A DNA stretch of 64,000 bases from Ignavibacteriota bacterium (GTDB lineage: Bacteria; Bacteroidota; Ignavibacteria; Ignavibacteriales; Melioribacteraceae), in the NCBI GenBank assembly GCA_016713565.1, contig JADJOX010000007.1:1292501-1356500 (forward strand), read 5' to 3'. Shown here one piece after another: positions 1-9,016 of this stretch (its first letter is position 1; the number at the start of each line of letters is the position of its first letter). The translations under genes and the position numbers were made by a program. The notes under the pieces are model-generated. The model searched no databases. It saw only the letters and a program-made list of their open reading frames with translations, and was not told the DNA's origin.

Positions 1-145
1 CCCCAAAATGATTCAAATTTAATATTATAATAGTCAACTATCGAAAATATATAAATATTTTTAAACAAAATTTTAATATTTAAATTATTATTTTTTTTAA
101 TAATTAATAAAATGGGGGAATGATTTATACTAATTATTAAATTAA

Positions 146-790
146 TTAAATATCGTAAGGCTCTATTTTTATTTCCTGTTCTAAGTAGAAAAATCTTTTG
201 TTCGTTTTAAATTTCTTTTGAATTTCATACGGAAAGTCAATTTCCGAACTTGATTTAATTTCCGTTAACGCGTTTGCGCCTTTTTTAATTTTCTTAACAA
301 CATCAAGACTAAATCTAAAAGTAACTTCTTTAGATAAAATTGCTTCTCTAATTATATAATATTTACTTTTCGGGTCTTTTATTATTTCTCTAATTTTTCC
401 ATCGCTGTATAAAGCATTATCTAGAGTTATTTGCTCGTTATATTCTCTTATCGCGTTAACAATTTTTATTTCAACGGGAATAATTTCCAACCTGTCGAAT
501 TCCAAATTCAGCATAGTTAACATTTCATCGGCTGTAAAATACATTCTGCCAACAATATCTCCTTCTTCACTGGTCTTTTCTTTAATATTTACAAGGTCTT
601 GAACAATAAATTTTACACCGTTTTCATTAATTCTATAAATTTCGCCCGGTCTTCCGTTTGTTCTTGGAGTTGCAAAAGGTTTGAAGTTTTTTAAAACAGC
701 ATTGCCTGGAAGTGATTGAGCTTCAATTTGAATAGATGATAAAATTAATAAAATAATTCCGACTAATATTTTCATATTACAATTTTTCAT
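146..790 (-). CDS. Secreted protein of unknown function
   Basis: I do not recognise this family. The 214-residue product begins with a hydrophobic signal peptide (about residues 6-24, ending near IQIEAQS), so it is probably exported to the periplasm or outer membrane. The mature part is charged, with no visible catalytic motif, and lacks further membrane segments. A second in-frame ATG lies at codon 6 (position 775) and would give a more typical signal peptide (MKILVGIILL); either start is possible. It lies 67 bases downstream of the outer-membrane protein gene on the same strand and may be co-transcribed with it. Confidence 0.6.
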   Translation of the reverse strand: MKNCNMKILVGIILLILSSIQIEAQSLPGNAVLKNFKPFATPRTNGRPGEIYRINENGVKFIVQDLVNIKEKTSEEGDIVGRMYFTADEMLTMLNLEFDRLEIIPVEIKIVNAIREYNEQITLDNALYSDGKIREIIKDPKSKYYIIREAILSKEVTFRFSLDVVKKIKKGANALTEIKSSSEIDFPYEIQKKFKTNKRFFYLEQEIKIEPYDI

Positions 791-857
791 AAAAAATTAT
801 CGAAAAATTAGTCGGACTTTTAAGTTCATAAGGTAAGTAAAAAATTTATGCTAATAA

Positions 858-1535
858 CTAATTAAAACTATAGCTAAATCCTATTAAAGCTTTAAGTTGA
901 TAATGAGGTTGATTAATTGCCTTATCTGCATCCGCAAAAGAATATCCGTCTCTTGGATTTATATCTTGACCATCCGGACTGTAAGCGGTGTCGTGTCCAT
1001 AAAGAGCTTCGGAGATATAATAATCAAATCCAAAGTTCAGCACCAAATCCAAAGATGGCATAATTCTAAAGTAATTTTCAGAGCCGATTCCCATGCCCCA
1101 TTGATTGCTTGTAACGTCAAAATCTTCATTTCCACCAATGTAATTAAAATTACCTGCAAACAGCACATAACGGGGACCGGCATAAAAGTAATTTCTTTTT
1201 AAGCCTAAAAAGGATGACCGATAAAGAAAATCCAAACCGAAACCATAAGTTTTACCACTTTTTTCCGGTGTTCCGTTTGTGTTGTCATTAATAAAAATTC
1301 TTCTTGCGTCATAGGCGTTGCCTGCATCTAAGTAACTAACTCCAAAATTTAATTTCAAAGCAAAAGGAAAATCATCCGCAAAATTTTTTACCAAAAAGTT
1401 AAAATTAAAAGCGGCTCCGTTAAACATACCGGCTTGTAAACCGCCGTAAAATTGCGTCTGTTTAAAAGCTGAATTACTTTCTTGGGCAAATAAAGCTGAG
1501 CTTATAAACAATAAACTTAAAATATACTTTTTCAT
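858..1535 (-). CDS. Outer-membrane beta-barrel protein
   Basis: The 225-residue product has a clear signal peptide (MKKYILSLLFISSALFAQ) and then alternating aromatic/hydrophobic strands (FYGGLQAGMF, FALKLNFGVSYL, YGFGLDFLYR, YFYAGPRYVLFAG, LDLVLNFGFDYYIS), ending in QLKALIGFSYSFN. This is the pattern of an eight- to ten-strand outer-membrane barrel of the OmpA/OprF-like type. No ligand or enzymatic role can be read from the sequence. The gene precedes the secreted protein at 146-790 on the same strand. An FNR/CRP-like half-symmetric site lies about 83 bases upstream of its start. Confidence 0.65.
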   Translation of the reverse strand: MKKYILSLLFISSALFAQESNSAFKQTQFYGGLQAGMFNGAAFNFNFLVKNFADDFPFALKLNFGVSYLDAGNAYDARRIFINDNTNGTPEKSGKTYGFGLDFLYRSSFLGLKRNYFYAGPRYVLFAGNFNYIGGNEDFDVTSNQWGMGIGSENYFRIMPSLDLVLNFGFDYYISEALYGHDTAYSPDGQDINPRDGYSFADADKAINQPHYQLKALIGFSYSFN

Positions 1536-1910
1536 TCGTTTTTTTCTCCGGTGCGTTGTTTTTCAAAAAAATAATCCAAATCTGTACCAAATAACTTTTT
1601 TGTATTTAGCTTAAAATTTGATTTAAATCACAATACGCCCCAAAATCGATATAAATTTTCTGAGAAAAAATGTTATAAAAGCGTAATTATTACATGTAAA
1701 AATGTGATACATTATTTAAAATGAATCTTTCGCAATTATGAAAAGATCGGTTAAACTCACTGAATTATAAAAATCAATAACGTTCAAAATTCTTAAAAAT
1801 TTTTGGGGATTATTAGGTATTTATTAGATTTTCCTTTTTTTCACCAATTCTCGTTTCGACTTAATTTATTATATTTATCGATCAAATTTTAACAATAATT
1901 GAAAGAAATT
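1536..1910. other. Divergent intergenic region between OMP gene and alaS
   Basis: About 375 bases separate the divergently transcribed outer-membrane protein gene (-) and alaS (+). It is very A+T-rich. Visible elements are an FNR/CRP-like site at 1618-1631 and a perfect 10-base palindrome TTACATGTAA near 1689. I see no small gene or RNA. Promoters for both directions must lie here but I cannot assign them with confidence. Confidence 0.5.
1618..1631. promoter_or_regulatory. FNR/CRP-like binding site candidate
   Basis: The sequence TTGATTTAAATCAC matches the FNR consensus TTGAT-N4-ATCAA at nine of ten positions. It sits about 83 bases upstream of the - strand outer-membrane protein start. A chance match is quite possible in DNA this rich in A+T, and no Crp/Fnr regulator gene is present in the window. 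Confidence 0.3.
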
Positions 1911-4457
1911 ATGACATCACGCGAAATCAGAGATCAATTTTTAGAATTCTTTAAATCGAAACAGCATACTATTGTGCCAAGCGCGCCTGTGGTTCCATAT
2001 GATGATCCCACTTTACTTTTTACCAATGCTGGAATGAATCAATTTAAAGACGTTTTTTTGGGAAAAGGAAAAAGAGATTACAACCGCGCGGCCGATACAC
2101 AAAAATGTATACGCGTAAGCGGAAAGCATAATGATTTGGAAGAAGTTGGTCACGATACTTATCATCACACTTTTTTTGAAATGCTGGGAAATTGGAGTTT
2201 TGGCGATTATTATAAAAAAGAAGCGATTGTTTGGGCTTGGGAATTATTAACCGAAGTTTGGAAACTTCCAAAAGATAGATTATGGGCTACAGTTTTCGAG
2301 ACCGACGATGAAGCTTTTGAACTTTGGAAAACAAAAACCGATATAAATCCGAAACATGTTTTAAAGTTTGGCGCAAAAGATAATTTTTGGGAAATGGGCG
2401 ATACAGGTCCCTGTGGTCCTTGTTCGGAAATTCATATAAATCTTTCTGATGATTTTGATAATCCGAAATATGTAAATGCCGGGGTTCCGGAATGTTTGGA
2501 AATTTGGAATTTGGTTTTCATTCAAAATAACAGAGATGAAAACGGTATTCTGCATGAACTTCCTGCAAAACACGTTGATACCGGAATGGGATTTGAAAGA
2601 GTGTGTGCAGTTCTTCAAAACAAAAAATCAAATTATGATACCGATGTATTTCAGCCGATGATTCAAGAGATTTCCAAAATTTCAAATGTACCGTATGATA
2701 CCGAAGAACATCAAATTCCAATGCGTGTTATTGCTGATCATATCCGTACACTAACTTTTGCAATTGGAGATGGAGCGGTTCCCGGAAATGACGGCAGAAG
2801 TTATGTTCTGAGAAGAATTTTAAGAAGAGCCGCCCGTTACGGTAGAAAATTAAATCTAAATGAACCTTTCATGTATAAATTGGTTGATGTTTTAGTTAAA
2901 ACAATGAGCGGCGTATTTCCGGAAATTAAAACAAACCAATCCAATATTGAAAAAATAATTAAAGCGGAAGAAGAAAGTTTTAATGCTACTTTGGATAGAG
3001 GAATTACTTTGTTTGAAGAAATTTCTCAAAATATAATTTTGAAAAAAGAAAAAGTTATTCCCGGCGAAGATGTTTTCAAACTTTACGATACTTTCGGCTT
3101 TCCGGTAGATTTAACAAATGTTATGGCGCAGGAAAAAGGATTGAGAATTGATGAAGATAAATTTAATGTTTTGATGAATGAGCAAAAAGAACGCGCTAGA
3201 AAATCAACAAAAGAAAAACTGGGTTCTGTGAACATCGTTGAAAAATTATCCAACTTTGAAAGTATAAAACCTTCAGATTTCATTGGATATGAAACCCTTG
3301 AATCAAAATCAAACATTATTGAAATTACAGATGATTTTCTGATTTTAGATAAAACTCCGTTTTATGCTGAATCGGGCGGTCAAATTGGAGATACGGGAAT
3401 TATTGAATTGCAGAACCGAGAAATTAAAATTCTAAACACCATAAAAAATAACAATATTTTTGCTCACGAATATGATGGAACTGTTAGTGATAATTTTAGC
3501 GGAGAAGTAATTGCAAAAGTTGATAAGAACAGAAGATGGGAAATTATGCGTAATCATAGCGCAACACATTTTCTTCATGCCGCGTTACGACAAATTCTCG
3601 GCACGCACGTTAAACAAGCCGGTTCTTATGTTGGTCCGGATAGATTACGTTTTGACTTTGCTCATTTTCAAAAAGTTACTCCGCAAGAATTGCAGGAAAT
3701 TGAATCGCTTGTAAATTATAAATTGCACGAAAATATTGAACTTCATCATCACAGAAACATTCCTTTTGAAGAAGCAAAAAAAATGGGAGCTTTAATGTTC
3801 TTCGGCGATAAATACGGCGACAAAGTAAATGTTGTTCAGTATGGTGATTTTTCATTAGAATTCTGCGGCGGAACTCACGTAAAAAATAGTTCCCAAATCG
3901 GATTGTTTAAAATTATCAGCGAATCGTCAATCGCCAGCGGAGTAAGAAGAATAGAAGCCGTTACCGGTTTAGGCGTTGAAAAATATATTCAAAATCAAAT
4001 TCTTGAATTAAAAAATGCCGATGAAAAAATTGCTCAATTAAATGATGAAAAAAAGAAAATTGAGAAAGAACTTTCAGAATTTAAATTGAAAGAAAAATTA
4101 GGCGGAATCGATTCAATAATTAAAAATCCGACTGAAGCAAAAGGTATAAAAATATTTAAAGGAAAAGTTGACGCTAATAATATGGATGAATTAAAATCCA
4201 TGGGTGATGAATTAAGAGAAAAAATGAAAAGCGGTGTTGGAGTTTTAATTTCAGAAATTGATGAAAAAGTCGGAATTGTTTGCGTTGTTTCGGATGATCT
4301 TATTAAAGATAAAAAAATACTTGCGGGAAAAATTGTCGGCGACATCGCAAAAATTGTCGGCGGAGGCGGAGGCGGAAGACCTCATTTGGCTACTGCCGGC
4401 GGTAAAGATGTTTCTAAAATTGCCGAAGCGTTAAACAAGGTTGAAGAATTTATATAA
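1911..4457 (+). CDS. alaS: Alanine--tRNA ligase
   Basis: This cytoplasmic class II synthetase charges tRNA-Ala. The N-terminus (MTSREIRDQFLEFFKSKQHTIV) is typical of the family. The editing domain carries HSATH (His549/His553) and CGGTH (Cys652/His656), the zinc-binding residues that clear mischarged Ser/Gly. The C-terminal DHHA1 domain ends in the glycine-rich GGGGGG-RPHLATAGGK segment. A longer reading would start at a TTG at 1899, but the ATG at 1911 fits the family N-terminus and gives 848 residues, slightly shorter than the usual 870-880. A convergent palindromic terminator follows. No recoding or truncation is seen. Confidence 0.97.
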   Translation: MTSREIRDQFLEFFKSKQHTIVPSAPVVPYDDPTLLFTNAGMNQFKDVFLGKGKRDYNRAADTQKCIRVSGKHNDLEEVGHDTYHHTFFEMLGNWSFGDYYKKEAIVWAWELLTEVWKLPKDRLWATVFETDDEAFELWKTKTDINPKHVLKFGAKDNFWEMGDTGPCGPCSEIHINLSDDFDNPKYVNAGVPECLEIWNLVFIQNNRDENGILHELPAKHVDTGMGFERVCAVLQNKKSNYDTDVFQPMIQEISKISNVPYDTEEHQIPMRVIADHIRTLTFAIGDGAVPGNDGRSYVLRRILRRAARYGRKLNLNEPFMYKLVDVLVKTMSGVFPEIKTNQSNIEKIIKAEEESFNATLDRGITLFEEISQNIILKKEKVIPGEDVFKLYDTFGFPVDLTNVMAQEKGLRIDEDKFNVLMNEQKERARKSTKEKLGSVNIVEKLSNFESIKPSDFIGYETLESKSNIIEITDDFLILDKTPFYAESGGQIGDTGIIELQNREIKILNTIKNNNIFAHEYDGTVSDNFSGEVIAKVDKNRRWEIMRNHSATHFLHAALRQILGTHVKQAGSYVGPDRLRFDFAHFQKVTPQELQEIESLVNYKLHENIELHHHRNIPFEEAKKMGALMFFGDKYGDKVNVVQYGDFSLEFCGGTHVKNSSQIGLFKIISESSIASGVRRIEAVTGLGVEKYIQNQILELKNADEKIAQLNDEKKKIEKELSEFKLKEKLGGIDSIIKNPTEAKGIKIFKGKVDANNMDELKSMGDELREKMKSGVGVLISEIDEKVGIVCVVSDDLIKDKKILAGKIVGDIAKIVGGGGGGRPHLATAGGKDVSKIAEALNKVEEFI

Positions 4458-4468
4458 CAGTTTTTTAT

Positions 4469-4499
4469 AACCTCCGAAGTTTTTAAAACCTCGGAGGTT
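4469..4499. terminator. Palindromic bidirectional terminator after alaS
   Basis: AACCTCCGA (4469-4477) is the exact reverse complement of TCGGAGGTT (4491-4499). The spacer between them also contains GTTTT and AAAAC, which can extend the stem. It lies between the convergent ends of alaS (+) and the membrane protein gene (-). The flanking T-runs are short on both sides, so it may act as a weak terminator or be a dispersed palindromic repeat. Confidence 0.6.
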
Positions 4500-4515
4500 T
4501 GGAAATTATGAAGAT

Positions 4516-4917
4516 TTATTGTTTCTGTTCTTGTCTTTTCTTTTTGTACTCGTCAAAAGCGGCTTCGCCTTCGTCTTTCCAAAATTCGTGATAGTATTTC
4601 CAATTCTCAGCTCTTTTCTTAAATGCTTCTTTTCTGTCAAAATTGCCGTTGAATCTTCCAAATGGTCTGGTTCTATGAAAACCATGATGGCATTTATGTC
4701 CGAACCCGCCGACCAATAAACGCGCTAAAACTAAAATTCCAACAGCCTGCAAATAATTTATTTCCGGTAAAGCGAATATTGCCGGCATCAGCCAATTCCA
4801 CAAAAGCATTATAAAAGTTCCAAAAATAAACGCGAATAAAACAGCCAATGATATTCCGCCTAAAATCCATAAAGCAATTTTTAATGGATTCTTTCTTTTA
4901 CAAACAAATTCGTTCAT
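4516..4917 (-). CDS. Small membrane protein linked to ECF sigma factor
   Basis: The 133-residue protein has two hydrophobic segments (about residues 14-42 and 55-70: LWILGGISLAVLFAFIFGTFIML and LQAVGILVLARLLVGG). A cytosolic-looking C-terminal half follows, rich in His, Arg and aromatic residues (GHKCHHGFHRTRPFGRF) and ending in a charged helix. It begins 17 bases after the ECF sigma gene and is almost certainly co-transcribed with it. That arrangement suggests an anti-sigma or sensor partner, but no known anti-sigma domain is recognisable; the HKCHHGFH cluster could bind metal. Function is inference from position only. Confidence 0.65.
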   Translation of the reverse strand: MNEFVCKRKNPLKIALWILGGISLAVLFAFIFGTFIMLLWNWLMPAIFALPEINYLQAVGILVLARLLVGGFGHKCHHGFHRTRPFGRFNGNFDRKEAFKKRAENWKYYHEFWKDEGEAAFDEYKKKRQEQKQ

Positions 4918-4934
4918 TTGTTACCTCGTTATTT

Positions 4935-5441
4935 TTATATATTTAATATTTTCTGAAGATTTGCCATCGCGCGATGTTTTCTGTTAAGTAAAGTACCGAT
5001 TGGTACATTCCACTCTTCAGATAATTCGGCAAATGACCTGCCTTCAAATTCAGTTTCAATTATTATTTGTTTTTGTTTTTCACTCAGCAATTCCATTGCC
5101 TCAAGCAGAAATTGTATTTCTTCATTTTTCTCCAACTCAATGCCCGCATCATAATTTCCGTCTTCCAATTCAAAATAAGTCTCGTCGTTATCCAAAGAAA
5201 TTGTATTCTTTTTTGATCTGTAATTATCAATAATTTTATTTTTAATTGATCTGTAAACAAACGCCAAAGTGTTTTCAATTCTTGAATCAAAATCCGGTTT
5301 TGAAAAAATATTAAGAGCTACATCCTGAATAATATCTTCAGCTTCCAAGGCTCCGTATTCTTTTATGAATTTATTCACATAAGACTTAAGCCTATTGAAT
5401 TCTTTAGAAAATATCTCTGTTAATGGATTTTGATCACTCAA
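4935..5441 (-). CDS. ECF-type RNA polymerase sigma factor
   Basis: A 168-residue sigma-70 family protein with region 2 (about residues 10-75, including EAEDIIQDVALNIF and the DNA-melting/recognition helix FVYRSIKNKIIDNYR) and region 4 (about 115-165, LLSEKQKQIIIETEFEGRSFAELSEEW... followed by GTLLNRKHRAMANL). This two-domain layout is that of extracytoplasmic-function sigma factors, which redirect RNA polymerase in response to envelope or other signals. The downstream co-directional membrane protein gene (4516-4917) is the likely partner. Target genes and signal cannot be read from the sequence. Confidence 0.88.
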   Translation of the reverse strand: MSDQNPLTEIFSKEFNRLKSYVNKFIKEYGALEAEDIIQDVALNIFSKPDFDSRIENTLAFVYRSIKNKIIDNYRSKKNTISLDNDETYFELEDGNYDAGIELEKNEEIQFLLEAMELLSEKQKQIIIETEFEGRSFAELSEEWNVPIGTLLNRKHRAMANLQKILNI

Positions 5442-5543
5442 TTTTTTATTTCTTTTATACTTAAGACGGATAAATTAAATAATTATTGCAGTATACTTGG
5501 AATAATTTTATTTTTTCTCAATACATTATTTAATGGAATAAAA

Positions 5544-5996
5544 ATGAGTCAAGACTTATTTACTAAAAATGAAATTGAAATAAACGCCGCGGTTTCAAAA
5601 GTTTGGGATATTTTAGTAAATCCGGAAAAAACACAATTATATATGTTCGGATGTAAAACCGTTTCTACTTGGGAAGTTGGAAGTCCGCTTACTTGGGAAA
5701 TGATTTATGAAGGGAAAAAAATTACCGCTGTGAAAGGTGAAATTATCAAAATACAACCGGAGAAATACTTGGCTTATACCACAATTGATCCGAATTCAAA
5801 TGTACCGGATAATCCTGATAATTATTTAATTGTTACATATAATTTATCTGAATTAAATGGTATAACAAATTTGGAAATTACTCAAGGCGATTATTCTAAA
5901 GTAGCGGATGGTAAAAAAAGATATGAAGAAACAATTGAAGCCGGTGGCTGGAATTCTATTTTAATTCAGATTAAAAATTTGGCTGAATCATTGTAA
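5544..5996 (+). CDS. SRPBCC (START-like/AHSA1) domain protein
   Basis: The 150-residue product, read from the ATG at 5544, has the START-like opening EIEINAAVSKVWDILVNPEKTQLYMFGC. GSPLTWEMIYEGKKITAVKGEIIKIQPEKYLAYTT follows, the order seen in the Aha1/SRPBCC family of hydrophobic-ligand-binding proteins. A longer reading from a TTG at 5430 would overlap the divergent sigma gene and adds a non-homologous hydrophobic stretch, so I reject it. No catalytic residues can be assigned and the ligand is unknown. The gene lies 35 bases upstream of the GH43-like gene but is probably functionally unrelated. Confidence 0.8.
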   Translation: MSQDLFTKNEIEINAAVSKVWDILVNPEKTQLYMFGCKTVSTWEVGSPLTWEMIYEGKKITAVKGEIIKIQPEKYLAYTTIDPNSNVPDNPDNYLIVTYNLSELNGITNLEITQGDYSKVADGKKRYEETIEAGGWNSILIQIKNLAESL

Positions 5997-6031
5997 CGTT
6001 ATTAATTTTCAAAACCTTAATTGAGAATAAG

Positions 6032-7777
6032 ATGAAAAAAATAATATTGTTTTGCCTTTTTTGTTCTTTGCATATTTTAGCGCAGCAAAGATCACAAAAA
6101 ACATTCTGCAATCCGATGGATATAGGTTATAGATATAACTTTGAACAAATTAGTCAAAGAATATCTTACCGATCCGCCGCTGATCCTGTGATTGTAACTT
6201 ACAAAGGTAAATATTATTTATTCGCCACAATTTCCGGAGGTTGGTGGAAATCCGATGATATGAGTGTTTGGGAATATATAAAACCGAATATGTGGCCAAT
6301 GGAAGATATTTGCGCTCCCGCCGCATTGGTCGCCAAAGACACTTTATTTCTTTACCAATCAACTTTTGATCAAAGACCAATATTTTATACAACGGAACCC
6401 GAAACGGGAAACTTAAAATTTTATAACAGATATATGCCTTGGCGGCCGAAAGAAATCGGTTCATGGGATCCTGCTATTTTTTACGATGAAGATTTGGACA
6501 GATGGTTTATGTATTGGAATTCATCAAATGTCTATCCAATATATGGTTGTGAATTGGACCACAGCAGACAATTGGCTTATAAAGATGAAAAAGTTTTTGA
6601 CTTTATTTATCTGCATCCTTGGCAGCACGGCTGGGAAAGATTTGGATTTAATCACAGTGATGAAATTGACCCGTTTATTGAAGGCGCTTGGATGACAAAA
6701 CATAACGGAATTTATTATTTGCAGTATGCCGCTCCGGGAACCGAATATAATGTTTACGCAAACGGAACTTATATCGGAAAAGATCCGCTTGGTCCTTTTG
6801 AATACGCGCCTTATAATCCCATATCTTATAAACCCGGTGGTTTTATGATGGGCGCCGGACATGGAAATACTTTTCAAGATCTTTACGGAAATTATTGGAA
6901 TACCGGAACGCCGTGGGTTGCCGTTAATTGGAATTTTGAAAGAAGAATGTCAATGTTCCCGGCGTTTTTTGATAATGACGATCAATTTTTTGCTAATTCA
7001 CGATTCGGAGATTTTCCTCATTATCTGCCCACGAAAAAACTATCTAGTAAAGATGAGTTGTTTACAGGCTGGATGCTGTTATCATATAAAAAACCTACGA
7101 CTTGCTCTTCAGTCAGAGACACATTTAATTCTTCCAAAGTTACAGATGAAAACGTTAGATCGTTTTGGGTAGCCGATAAAAATAAAGCCGGCGAATGGCT
7201 TATTATTGATCTTCAAAAAGAGTGTAATGTTAAGGCAATTCAAATAAATTATTCGGATTATAAATCCAACATCTTTTTCAATGACTCAACGGTTTATACA
7301 CAATTTAAGTTTTACGCCTCAAAAGATAAAGTTAATTGGGAATGCGTGGTTGATTTATCGCAAGATAAGCAAGACAGACCGAACGGATATTTCGAATTGG
7401 AAACTCCGGTTGACGCCGAATATATAAAATTTGAAAATGTTTACGCGCCGACGCCCAATTTGGCAATAAGTGATATTAGAATTTTCGGAAACAGTAATGA
7501 TCCGCTTCCGGAAACACCGCAAAATTTTAGCGCGGAAAGACAATGCGATCAAAGGAACGCGGATATAACTTGGAATAAAGTGGAAGGCGCGGTAGGCTAC
7601 AATATTTTATGGGGAATTGGGAAAGATAAGCTTTACCAAACATATCAAGTATTTAATGATAGTAAAACGGAATTGGAAATTAGAGCCTTGAATGAAGGAC
7701 AGGATTACTACTTTGCAATTGAAACATTTAACGAAAACGGTGTTTCTAAAGTAAGTGAAGTTGTTTATTGCAAATAA
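6032..7777 (+). CDS. Secreted GH43-like glycosidase with discoidin and Fn3 domains
   Basis: A signal peptide (MKKIILFCLFCSLHILAQQ) is followed by a five-bladed propeller of the GH43/GH32-like superfamily (about residues 45-340). Its blade motifs include RSAADPVIVTYKGKYYLFATI, SWDPAIFYDEDLDRWFMYWN and SDEIDPFIEGAWMTKHNGIYYLQYA; the acidic residues in these are candidates for the catalytic triad. Residues about 360-490 look like an F5/8-type C (discoidin, CBM32-like) carbohydrate-binding domain (FWVADKNKAGEWLIIDLQKECNVKAIQINYS). The C-terminus is a fibronectin type III module (PQNFSAERQCDQRNADITWNKVEG). Substrate is unknown. Its stop codon directly abuts that of the convergent histidine phosphatase gene. 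Confidence 0.8.
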   Translation: MKKIILFCLFCSLHILAQQRSQKTFCNPMDIGYRYNFEQISQRISYRSAADPVIVTYKGKYYLFATISGGWWKSDDMSVWEYIKPNMWPMEDICAPAALVAKDTLFLYQSTFDQRPIFYTTEPETGNLKFYNRYMPWRPKEIGSWDPAIFYDEDLDRWFMYWNSSNVYPIYGCELDHSRQLAYKDEKVFDFIYLHPWQHGWERFGFNHSDEIDPFIEGAWMTKHNGIYYLQYAAPGTEYNVYANGTYIGKDPLGPFEYAPYNPISYKPGGFMMGAGHGNTFQDLYGNYWNTGTPWVAVNWNFERRMSMFPAFFDNDDQFFANSRFGDFPHYLPTKKLSSKDELFTGWMLLSYKKPTTCSSVRDTFNSSKVTDENVRSFWVADKNKAGEWLIIDLQKECNVKAIQINYSDYKSNIFFNDSTVYTQFKFYASKDKVNWECVVDLSQDKQDRPNGYFELETPVDAEYIKFENVYAPTPNLAISDIRIFGNSNDPLPETPQNFSAERQCDQRNADITWNKVEGAVGYNILWGIGKDKLYQTYQVFNDSKTELEIRALNEGQDYYFAIETFNENGVSKVSEVVYCK

Positions 7778-8311
7778 TTAATTTTCAAGCAGATATAATT
7801 TTCCATTTTTAATATTTACGTCAATATTGCCTTGGAATTTATTTTCTTTCATTACATCATAAAAGATCCTTAGAAAATATCCGTGCGAAACAATTAGGAT
7901 TTTTTCATAACCGGAACTTTTGATTATTTCATAAAATTCGTCAATTCTTTTTTTTGTTTGATGAAAATCTTCCTTTTGCGAATTGTGCGATTTATACCAT
8001 GCAATCCTTGCTCCAATGTGCCAAACAAATACCGGAAGTTTAATATTCATTTTTGTAAAAGGAGAAATCGAAACTTCTTTCAGCAAATCCGTTTTAATAA
8101 TTTTTCCGGTAAATATTTTTTCAGCGGTTGCAACCGCTCTCGGCAAAGCACTGCAGTAGCAGATTTCCCAATCGTTTGAATTTATTGCCAATCCATTTGA
8201 GGTTATGGGAGCGGAGTCATAATTTTCCATTGCCCGCGTGAATTCCGAAGAAGAAAGAAAAGTTTTCTCGTTTGTAATTACTTTGAAATGACGTACAAGT
8301 CCAAGTCTCAT
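7778..8311 (-). CDS. Histidine phosphatase family protein
   Basis: A 177-residue member of the phosphoglycerate-mutase-like histidine phosphatase superfamily. The N-terminal MRLGLVRHFKV supplies the phospho-accepting His8 in the RH motif, though the usual RHG/RHA is here RHF. CYCSALPRAVATAEKIF is the second arginine-containing substrate loop, and ILIVSHGYFLRIF carries the second catalytic His. The enzymes act on phosphorylated small molecules or proteins; the substrate cannot be inferred. The gene is the last chromosomal gene before the palindrome-separated cassette array. Confidence 0.85.
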   Translation of the reverse strand: MRLGLVRHFKVITNEKTFLSSSEFTRAMENYDSAPITSNGLAINSNDWEICYCSALPRAVATAEKIFTGKIIKTDLLKEVSISPFTKMNIKLPVFVWHIGARIAWYKSHNSQKEDFHQTKKRIDEFYEIIKSSGYEKILIVSHGYFLRIFYDVMKENKFQGNIDVNIKNGKLYLLEN

Positions 8312-8383
8312 AAATATAAATTATTTTAAAAATGAAAATATATGTACTAAAAATAATTTAAATTTAGTATAATTACGGGAAAT

Positions 8384-8410
8384 AAAACTTTGGTGGCAAT
8401 TTTGCAGAAC
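8384..8410 (+). repeat. Right half-site at start of cassette array
   Basis: AAAACTTTGGTGGCAATTTT (8384-8403) closely matches the right ends of the palindromes further along (AAAACTGTTGGCGGCAATTT at 9140-9159), and both continue into AGAAC a few bases later. There is no matching left half here. This is what one expects at the first junction of a cassette array, where inserted DNA begins after the recombination point. Confidence 0.6.
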
Positions 8411-8445
8411 CCGAACCGACACAAAAATGATGACATAGAGTTGAT

Positions 8446-9015
8446 ATGACAAACGACTTTTTAGACAGTGCAAAAAAACAGTTTGAGTATTACAAAATGC
8501 TCGGAGAAAAAACATTTTCGCAAGTACAAGATGACAAATTGTTTTGGCAATACAATGACGAAAGTAACAGTATCGCGACAATCGTAAAACACCTTTGGGG
8601 AAATATGCTTTCACGTTGGACAGACTTTTTGACTTCAGACGGAGAAAAGGAATTTAGAGACAGAGATGCAGAATTTAAAAACGACATAAGTAGTAGAGAA
8701 GAACTTTTAAGCAAATGGAACGAAGGTTGGTCTTGCTTTTTCAACACAATTAATTCATTGACAGCAAATGACCTTGATAAAATTATTTACATTCGCAATC
8801 AGGGACATACCGTGGCCGAAGCCATTAATAGACAACTTGCTCATTATCCATATCATATTGGACAAATTGTTTTTATAGGAAAACTACTGTGTAATGAAAA
8901 CTGGACTTCCCTTTCTATTCCGAAAGGTAACTCGAAAGAATATAACGCTGACAAGTTTGCACAGCCGAAACATAAACAACATTTTACTGACGAATATATA
9001 AACAAAAATAAATAA
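8446..9015 (+). CDS. DUF1572 / DinB-like protein (cassette gene 1)
   Basis: The 189-residue protein resembles the DUF1572 branch of the DinB/YfiT four-helix-bundle superfamily. It opens with FLDSAKKQFEYYKMLGEKTFSQVQDDKLFWQ and continues with SNSIATIVKHLWGNMLSRWTDFLTSDGEK; His at IVKHLWGN and the late YHIGQIVFIGKL helix are the candidate metal-site positions. Members are often putative metal-dependent thiol-transferase or damage-inducible proteins, but activity is mostly unproven. The gene is flanked by a half-site upstream and a palindrome immediately after its stop codon, and its spelling (many GAC and ACA codons) differs from neighbouring chromosomal genes, consistent with transfer. Confidence 0.8.
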   Translation: MTNDFLDSAKKQFEYYKMLGEKTFSQVQDDKLFWQYNDESNSIATIVKHLWGNMLSRWTDFLTSDGEKEFRDRDAEFKNDISSREELLSKWNEGWSCFFNTINSLTANDLDKIIYIRNQGHTVAEAINRQLAHYPYHIGQIVFIGKLLCNENWTSLSIPKGNSKEYNADKFAQPKHKQHFTDEYINKNK

Positions 9016-9016
9016 C

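Noticed and set aside
1899..1910. TTG start upstream of alaS adding four residues
   Set aside because: The ATG at 1911 gives the standard alanyl-tRNA synthetase N-terminus MTSREIRDQF and is preceded by purine-rich sequence.
5430..5543. Upstream extension of the SRPBCC gene from a TTG
   Set aside because: It overlaps the divergent sigma factor gene start and adds a hydrophobic stretch not seen in the family.
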